Below are positions 57,610 to 64,000 of a DNA stretch of 64,000 nucleotides, in pieces. The notes under the pieces were generated by a model that was given only the letters and a program-made list of their open reading frames with translations, searched no databases and was not told where the DNA came from. A program made the position numbers and the translations under genes. How positions within the stretch are numbered: position 1 is the stretch's first letter; the number at the start of each line of letters is the position of its first letter. This DNA comes from Lunularia cruciata. Taxonomy: Eukaryota > Streptophyta > Marchantiopsida > Lunulariales > Lunulariaceae. Location: contig OX419758.1 of the NCBI GenBank assembly GCA_948567375.1, forward strand, positions 68,415,965-68,479,964, given 5' to 3'.

Positions 57610-60240
57610 AAAACTATGGGAGCCTAATCTCATTTTACCTCTTTTGTCTCTCCCTTGTATGGCTTGATGGGTTCTTCCCATCCTTCATGTGTTTTATGCA
57701 ATTGCCTTTTCCTTTTTTTCAACATATATTTTAGATGATAAATTCAGATATTATTTTATATTTGTTAAATATTATCAAATATAAAATTATATATCTTGTG
57801 ACTAGCTTAGTTCATGAAATCCTAATTTAATTCCATAAGTATTAACATATATTTAATGATGGGATATTTATATTGTTTAGAAAGTACTAATAGATTTACA
57901 AACATATGGTGTATCGTATTACATATAATGGATTGTTAATAATAATTATAATTTAAACTAGAATTTTTCACAATTTTTACTCTATTTTCATAATAATTAC
58001 TATAATTTAAAATTATTGTAACAAATATATAAGTATAGCAATAAATATAAAGAATATAACAATAACATTGGTGGTTGGTGTTTTTCTTTTGATTTTTACC
58101 TTCACCAATTAATAAATTTTGATTCTGCTCATGTATATTCTACTCAGCTCCCATTATCTTCATTTGGTATTGCTTTGTTGCCTTCTTCATTGCCTATTTA
58201 TGTTTAATAAGTCTTGGGGATGATTCCCATAATTTATTCTCAAAGTAAATAAATAAATATTAAAATATATTGAGAAATATAAACATATACTAGTGTTGAT
58301 ATTATTTTTTAATCTCATAAGTTTTGGAGGATAACTTAGGCTCGTGAGAATTATTTTCCCAAAATTTAACATTACAATTAAAGTTAAAATAAATAATGAG
58401 GTATATGAAGATATATCTTGATCCTTAAAAGAAATAAGCTTTGGTATGATGAGTAGCTATGGGATTTCCATTGCAATACTTAAATTTCAAGTTCAATTCG
58501 GATGAATTTTTTATTTATTTGATATTATGTTGTAAAGTTATGTAAGATATATGAAGTAGCAATTTAAAATTTCTTCAGAATGTAAAAATATAAATAATTT
58601 TAGTTTTATTTATTTATTTATATGGATAATTTTTATTAATATTATTTCATATTTATTGTGCAATAACCTGTGTTTAAACATTTAACTGCAATAACTTTTT
58701 AATGATTGGAATAGCAAGTCTAAATAGGAAGTCATAAAGTCAATAAATTCGTAAAATATGTAACTAAGTAAATAAGTATGAATTAAAATTAATATTTATT
58801 TCAAATCATATCTTAGGATTTTCTTAATTTAATCTAAATTATTAAGTGGAATTAGGTAGATTCACTCCACGCGACCCAACTAGCTTCCACTCCGCCGTAG
58901 CGCTCCCAGTTGGCAAAATGAAGTTTACATTAAGAATTTTGTTAAATTTTCAAGTCGAGAAAACTAATATCAATTTGAATTTGTAGATCATTAGACCATC
59001 AAATCATCGTAGGAATATCATGTTAGTTAAGTGTCCACATCATGCAATGGATATCAATGTGATAAGTTTAGCGTGGCCATGTGAATACATACTTGAAGTT
59101 ATTTCCGAAACCTATATGTTCACCTTGTGGTATCACATATCTATAATTTAATCTATGATTTATTTGAGGATTCAGTAATTTAAGTACAATCCACTCTATT
59201 CCTTTGGATTTTGGATTTCTCCGCTCGACACTTTTGGTTTCTATAGAATTGATTTTCCGTTAATAATATAAATTATAAAGTTCCATGGATCTAATAGCCG
59301 TGTTGGAACTGCGGTAATCATAAGTATTCTACAGTTTTTCGATAGGGATTTTATTAGGAGGTGATTACGATCAAAAATTGTTCGACCATAGACAATCGAA
59401 ATGAAAAAGATTATAAATTTTCCACAAATTTTATTACATAATTTGCTAGGTTATAATTCTTTTCCAAAAATTAAAAGATTTAATGTAATGTTTACTAATA
59501 TGGATTGAAAATTGTAAGTTCTTATGAATCATCTTATCACCCATCTTGTAAAATTGTATAGTGGAACAATTTACAAACTATTTACAGAATCTCTATGGAG
59601 CTATTTATGCTCCGTAATAATCCTATTGAAACTACCGCCTACTATTTTCTACGGGAAGAAAATAGAGTTGCACGGAGCGTCTTCCATCAGAAATTCAATT
59701 ATAATTTAAATTATTAAAATTTCGTTTCTCCCTCGTACTGCTTGATGGGTCCTTAATCCTTAGTGTTCTCTACGCGATCGCCTTTTTCTCCATTATAATT
59801 TAAATATTTATAATAAATTTTAATATTTAAATTTAAATTTAAGTGAAGATAAAAACTTTTATTTTCAGGGTGAAAACCCCATAGCCATATAGAACTACAA
59901 GTAACAGTGTACAGGTTACATAACATTTCACGGCCACAGGCCTTTACCCGTCTAGAAAAACAAAATATTACCTCAGGGCACGAGCACTACCCGCAAACCT
60001 ATTATTATTATTATAACTTTTCAATCTTCCAGTGAGCGGAGCTTCAGCACGACAGGTCTCCAAGTATAGAGATATACAAAGAGAAGAAAAGGCCTTCTGC
60101 GTAGAAAACTGGAACGGGAAAATCCCATCAAGCACTAGGGTCATTTCTTTGTTCTTTTAACTCTGGAGTTATAGGAAAGGTGATATGATAGAGTATACAC
60201 ATGTGTTAGAAAATACATACCAGTTTATCATATTAGACAC
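57610..60240. other. AT-rich intergenic region
   Basis: No supported gene. A phrase of about 75 bp just after the copia LTR (about 57,640-57,715, 'tgtctctcccttgtatggcttgatggg...attgcctttt') recurs in diverged form at about 59,725-59,795. Confidence 0.6.
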
Positions 60241-60365
60241 TAGAGATACCACTCTCATTCTCGTACTTCAGAGATTTAACTCCCATATTTTAGAGATACC
60301 ACTCTCATTCTCCTGCTTCAGAGATTTAACTCTCATACTTTAAAGATACCATTCTCATTCTTTGC
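60241..60365. repeat. 50-bp tandem repeats upstream of CSK (2.5 units)
   Basis: Units begin TAGAGATACC at 60,241 and 60,291 and TAAAGATACC at 60,341 (partial). They share 'ctctcattctc' and 'cttcagagatttaactc', with a few substitutions between units. Confidence 0.9.
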
Positions 60366-60366
60366 A

Positions 60367-60561
60367 ATGTATTTAAGACCACGGGTGTCCATGGCAGGTG
60401 CAATAAATAAGAGAGCAATCACTTTAGATAATGATTCTTCAATTGCTCCCGTAGTAGATCTTATTATACCTTGTGACTTGGATCGCTATGATATCTTAGG
60501 TACGATTGCGCGATTATTGAAACTCCCTGTTGCTGTTGCAGAGTTTTCAAGATGCCCATAA
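60367..60561 (+). other. Short unassigned ORF (64 codons)
   Basis: It encodes a compact hydrophobic/charged peptide (including APVVDLIIPCDLDRYDIL) with fairly protein-like composition. It matches nothing I recognise and may be a gene fragment or chance. It sits directly after the 50-bp repeats. Confidence 0.2.
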
Positions 60562-60699
60562 TGCCCATTAATCAAAATTTCCTCACCTCCCAAGTTGGAT
60601 ATCCTAGCTATTCTCGATGAGCTTCCGCATAAATTAGGACCTCTACCGTACTGTCGAGGATGGAAACCGTAGCAGCAGCTTCTGAAGTGCTTACGAAGT

Positions 60700-61302
60700 T
60701 TGAGGTTCGTTCATGCACCTCGACCACTCACTGCAGAAGATCATCTGAAGTGTGTGTATCCGTAGGTGGACGGGAAATCTTTAGTAGAGAGAGAGAGAGG
60801 AGTTAGAAATTACGTTTCTCGCTCTTGCCAAAGAAATCCTACTTTGGATAGAGGTGACTGGCAGGGCTACTGTTTTCGAGCAGCAGCCATCACTCCCGTG
60901 CTTCCTCCTGGCTGTCGATTCGAGGTCGGTGAGAAGATTGAATGTGTGGAGAGATCAAATAATTTCTGGAACCGATGTTTGGAGCGTGTGCAATGGACTG
61001 TGGCAGAGTTCGTTACCTGCTTTGAGCAAATTGTGTGTGCATTTCGTCGGAGATTCGTAGATCAGTTCGTGCTGCGTGTCCCCTGCTTTCACGAGGTGGA
61101 GTGGAATTTGGTGCGGAGGTCTGTTTGTTTTGTGAGCTTTTTGGATGATTGTCCACGAGATAATTTTGTGTTGCAGCCGGTTACGGTTCATGACTGTGGA
61201 GGTCGGCTAAAGGAGCTCACTGCGTAAGATGTTTCCTGAAGCGGAACTAGTGTTAAAACGTTAAGTAAGTCAACAGGCTAGTGGACGGAGGGGGAGTTAG
61301 CC
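60700..61302 (+). other. Probable promoter-proximal region and 5' leader of CSK
   Basis: Composition rises in GC from about 60,650. The ORF at 60,766-61,227 lies in this leader and is rich in Cys, Arg and Phe with no domain, so I regard it as non-coding or at most an upstream ORF. I see no convincing TATA box. Confidence 0.4.
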
Positions 61303-63647
61303 ATGGCTGCAGCTGTCGTGGCGTGTATGTTACCTATGGCGGCATGGGATAATGGTTTTAGTAAATCAACGATTGGAGCAGGCGTTCTGCTTCTGCGTCA
61401 ATCACAGCAAGCCTATCGGGCAATTCAACGGTTGCCTTCTGCAGGGTTTGTATATGGTGGACCTGAGCATCATGGAGCTTCTTTTTCTGCCTCGAAGGTG
61501 ACGTCTATGTACAGTTCGGTAGTGGACCAAGGGGAAGAGGAGGTCGAACTTCCTTCCTCAGCACTGGCAATTGCAGCCGCTGCAGCGTCTGTATCGTCTG
61601 CTCCTTTTGATTTTGTGACCAAAATTGGTGACCCGAAAAGACTGGTGTCTGCGCCAAGTACGGAATTCCTTGCTCTTTGTGGCGAGCAGCTTTCGCTTTG
61701 TGAGAAAATTGTTGGCCCTCAAACAAATTTAACGGTGCGAAGCACGTCCTGTCCACCAAAACTGAGTTGTAGGTTTTTGGACCAGATCACCTGTACTTGG
61801 ACAATAAATAGTTGTAGACTGAATGTTTACGGTTTCCCTGAATCACGAAAGAAATCAAATGAATGTAATATCCTCCTGGGCAACAGCACCCAGGATATGC
61901 AGTGACTGACTTCTTTATTTGCGAAGCCGTTCAAGCAAAGACTCAGGTCTGCATATCTTGCAGGTTTATGTACGCACAGCTGAGAGCTACGCTACTGGGC
62001 AGCTGGAGTTCTTCTTCGCTGCTGGGTCTGCGACTAAATTGCCGAGCTGGAGTTCAGATGCATACAAGGATATTTTGATGCTTTTTGACAGGTCCGAGAG
62101 CCAAGGATCAGTGGGCTTAGTGGAATCTGCGCTTGTGAATCTCGAGGTGTGTGCACAATGTCCTGTCTGCTCCTTTTACGACTTGGAAAGAATCATCACT
62201 TTTGAGAGGGTAGGAGATTGGTTCGTCAGAGCAATTTAATGTGGAGACTTTTATGAATGGGAGTGTATGTTTGCAGGTAGTTTAATACGATGAAAATAAT
62301 TACCTTACCTTCGCCTGCAGGCTGTGGAACTACCGGGACTCGGAGCACTGGTCCTCCCGCTGGTGAAAGACTCGTTTCTTGTGGGGCTTTTGGTTGCAGA
62401 GCGTCATGTTGTGAAGGTCTCCTTGCGGACAATTAAACCCGGAAAATTAAAGTCAACGCGTCCTTCCTGGCCTCCGAGAGAGAAAGTACTGGACTCCGAG
62501 CCTCCTTTGGTGCAAGGAACTGAGTTGATGTCTTCCAAAGCAGAGACGGTCAATTATACGCATCCAGCGTTGGGAATGTTTTCGAAAGAGCAGCAAATGG
62601 AAACAGCTAAAGTCGCTCGGACTCTGGCCTTGGCTTGCGTAATGGATCAGGTAGAGTTATTCTTCTACCTCATCGAGTGCGGTGCCTAACTAGTTTTCTA
62701 GCTGACCTTGATGATGAAGGTAAAGCAAGGTATCCGCCGCTCTAGCTGTATATTGATCTTGTGCGCCTCCCTGAAATTGAGGAGGAAAGACATTACCTAA
62801 TCTGCATGCGTCAACTTTAGTTCCTTGTGATATTTTGTGAAGCTAGAAAGCTGGACCGTCTGTAAGTTCAATACTTTTGCTGTGCAGAGAGCTGTATTGC
62901 TTCAACAATCGTCATGGCAAAAAGGTGTTCAGATTGATCATCTTCTAGAGCAAGTACGTTAAATCATTTTGTCTTGGCAATTATTACTTCCTTACAGTGA
63001 CAAGTATTCATGGAAAGTATCGTACTTAGTTTAGCAATATCCGTTTTCATATATCAAACAGTGGAAAACAGGCTGATGTATTATGGAAGTAGCCATTGGC
63101 TCCTAGTACGACTCATTGTTAGATCAGACTAACTCATTCGGCACTTGTGTTTCGAAGGTTCGAGGACCGTTGATGGCTGTGAGGACCTTCAGCAAGATGC
63201 TCTTACCACATCTTAAGAGAGGCGAGGTTGCTTAACCACCTTCTCTTTGCTGAACATATTCTTACAACCCTCAGTTGCGTGCTCTTTTGAAATTCAAATT
63301 GGTTTTTATCAGTAATGTATCTCCTGTTTCCTAGAAGTCAAACTATGCGACCTGCCAGAGACTGAAAAACTCATTCTCTGATTAAAGTGATAGATTCAAG
63401 TTGATAGTTGGTTTACAGTTCAGATCATCTACCCTGATCATGTATTTGGACGTCAAGTAGAGTTTTACGATGTTTTGCTTTAATAGAGGTAATTTGTAAG
63501 ACAAGGCATTAAACGGAACTTCACTGTAACTCTAACATGTCGCTCTATGTGCAGATCTCTCGCGATGTTGTTGAAGACATACTTGTTCAGGGCGATCGAA
63601 TGGGTGACGTTGTTCAACAGATCCAAAAGGTCTTATATCTTACAAAA
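61303..63647 (+). CDS. CSK: Chloroplast sensor kinase, exons 1-6 (391 aa; 3' end beyond window)
   Basis: CSK is the plastid descendant of a cyanobacterial histidine kinase (Hik2-like); in Arabidopsis (At1g67840) it links plastoquinone redox state to plastid transcription. Coding exons: 61,303-61,734; 61,964-62,146; 62,321-62,650; 62,888-62,953; 63,158-63,226; 63,555-63,647. All six donors and five acceptors are GT/AG, and every intron is phase 0. Residues 1 to ~60 look like a transit peptide (Ala-rich, few acids). The GAF-like sensor region spans about 75-300 (SALAIAAAAASV, YVRTAESYATGQLEF, ALVLPLVKDSFLVGLLVAER). RTLALACVMDQ / LLQQSSWQ leads into the dimerisation helix, EQVRGPLMAVRTFSKML at 336-352. 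Where canonical kinases have His, this protein has Glu336. DVVEDILVQGDRM follows. The ATP-binding domain lies beyond 64,000. Identification rests on recalled similarity to Arabidopsis CSK across all six exons. Confidence 0.9.
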
Positions 63648-64000
63648 GTATGACGCCACCATTTCTACGTCAACCATTTGTAACAAGAAGTCACTCTCTT
63701 ATACGTCAAATTTCATTGAGAATAGCAATATGATCTGTTCACCTTATCGGAGAATCAGTTCTATCACTTAACTAGTTAATAGAATAGTTTAACTTGGGTG
63801 TTAGGTTCATTTCATCGGTTGGCTTATCGCAGTTTTATCTTACTGTCGACATGTTGATGTATCGATAACCTCGTTACACATATATGGGCAGTGTTTCGTA
63901 CTTTATGTATCTTTCGTACTTTCGTACTCGATCCCCCGTTCTTCGAACGGCTTCTGCTCTCAAGTCCTAATATATGGACAGTCTTTCGTAGTTTATGCTT
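63648..64000 (+). other. CSK: Start of CSK intron 6 (continues past window)
   Basis: The donor is GTATGA at 63,648. At least 353 bp remain without an obvious next exon. A phrase of about 30 bp ('atatggg/acagt.tttcgta.tttatg') occurs twice, at about 63,882 and 63,972, a small direct repeat. Confidence 0.6.

Noticed and set aside
60766-61227. 153-codon ORF upstream of CSK
   Set aside because: It has no recognisable domain, a Cys/Arg/Phe-rich composition typical of chance frames in GC-richer leader DNA, and it is followed within 80 bp by the CSK start. It is kept as leader, at most an upstream ORF.

Overview
This is nuclear DNA from a land plant. Both intact host genes have many spliceosomal introns with GT..AG borders. 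One encodes a chloroplast sensor kinase (CSK) and the other a plant-type SEN1-like helicase with a DLNxxP start. The rest is mostly Ty3/gypsy chromovirus and Ty1/copia debris. Compact introns of about 0.1-0.4 kb (one of 1.1 kb) and GC-richer genes in AT-rich repeats suggest a bryophyte, perhaps a moss; that placement is inference.

Layout. 1-7,056: two decayed gypsy chromovirus 3' halves (A and B), a TG..CA insertion resembling a solo LTR inside A, an inverted partial copy of it, and a remnant with a retroviral-type protease signature. 7,057-8,860: AT-rich, no gene. 8,874-16,631: SEN1-like RNA/DNA helicase gene, 7 coding exons, 1,548 aa, complete. 16,632-24,768: no intact gene; minisatellite-like repeats, a broken Myb/SANT-like gene, unrecognised minus-strand ORFs and a possible reverse transcriptase tail. 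24,769-57,609: nested retrotransposons. 57,610-60,700: AT-rich, no convincing gene. 61,303-end: first six coding exons of CSK, running off the right edge.

The nest can be read in order of insertion. A Ty1/copia element (LTRs 24,769-24,989 and 57,407-57,609) is split in its gag. Inside it lies gypsy D (28,365-53,357, TSD ATAGA/ACAGA). D was hit by C (28,539-34,892, TSD TTATA), E (37,587-43,255, TSD CTCAA) and F (43,431-50,026, TSD ATGGG). C was hit by a solo LTR of the F family (31,828-32,563, minus strand, TSD CTCAA). F is the best-preserved copy, but it has in-frame stops, several of which look like CG or CHG cytosine deamination. C and E are a separate chromovirus family whose LTRs carry heat-shock-element-like GAA/TTC modules upstream of a TATAAATA box.

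The two host genes do not obviously work together. One is a nuclear RNA-processing-type helicase; the other is a plastid redox-signalling protein. I found no clear previously undescribed multi-gene system. The best leads are the HSE-like LTRs, a 20-residue in-frame VNTR in the C/E pol, the 225-310 bp tandem array at 26-27.8 kb and the unidentified 19-22 kb locus.
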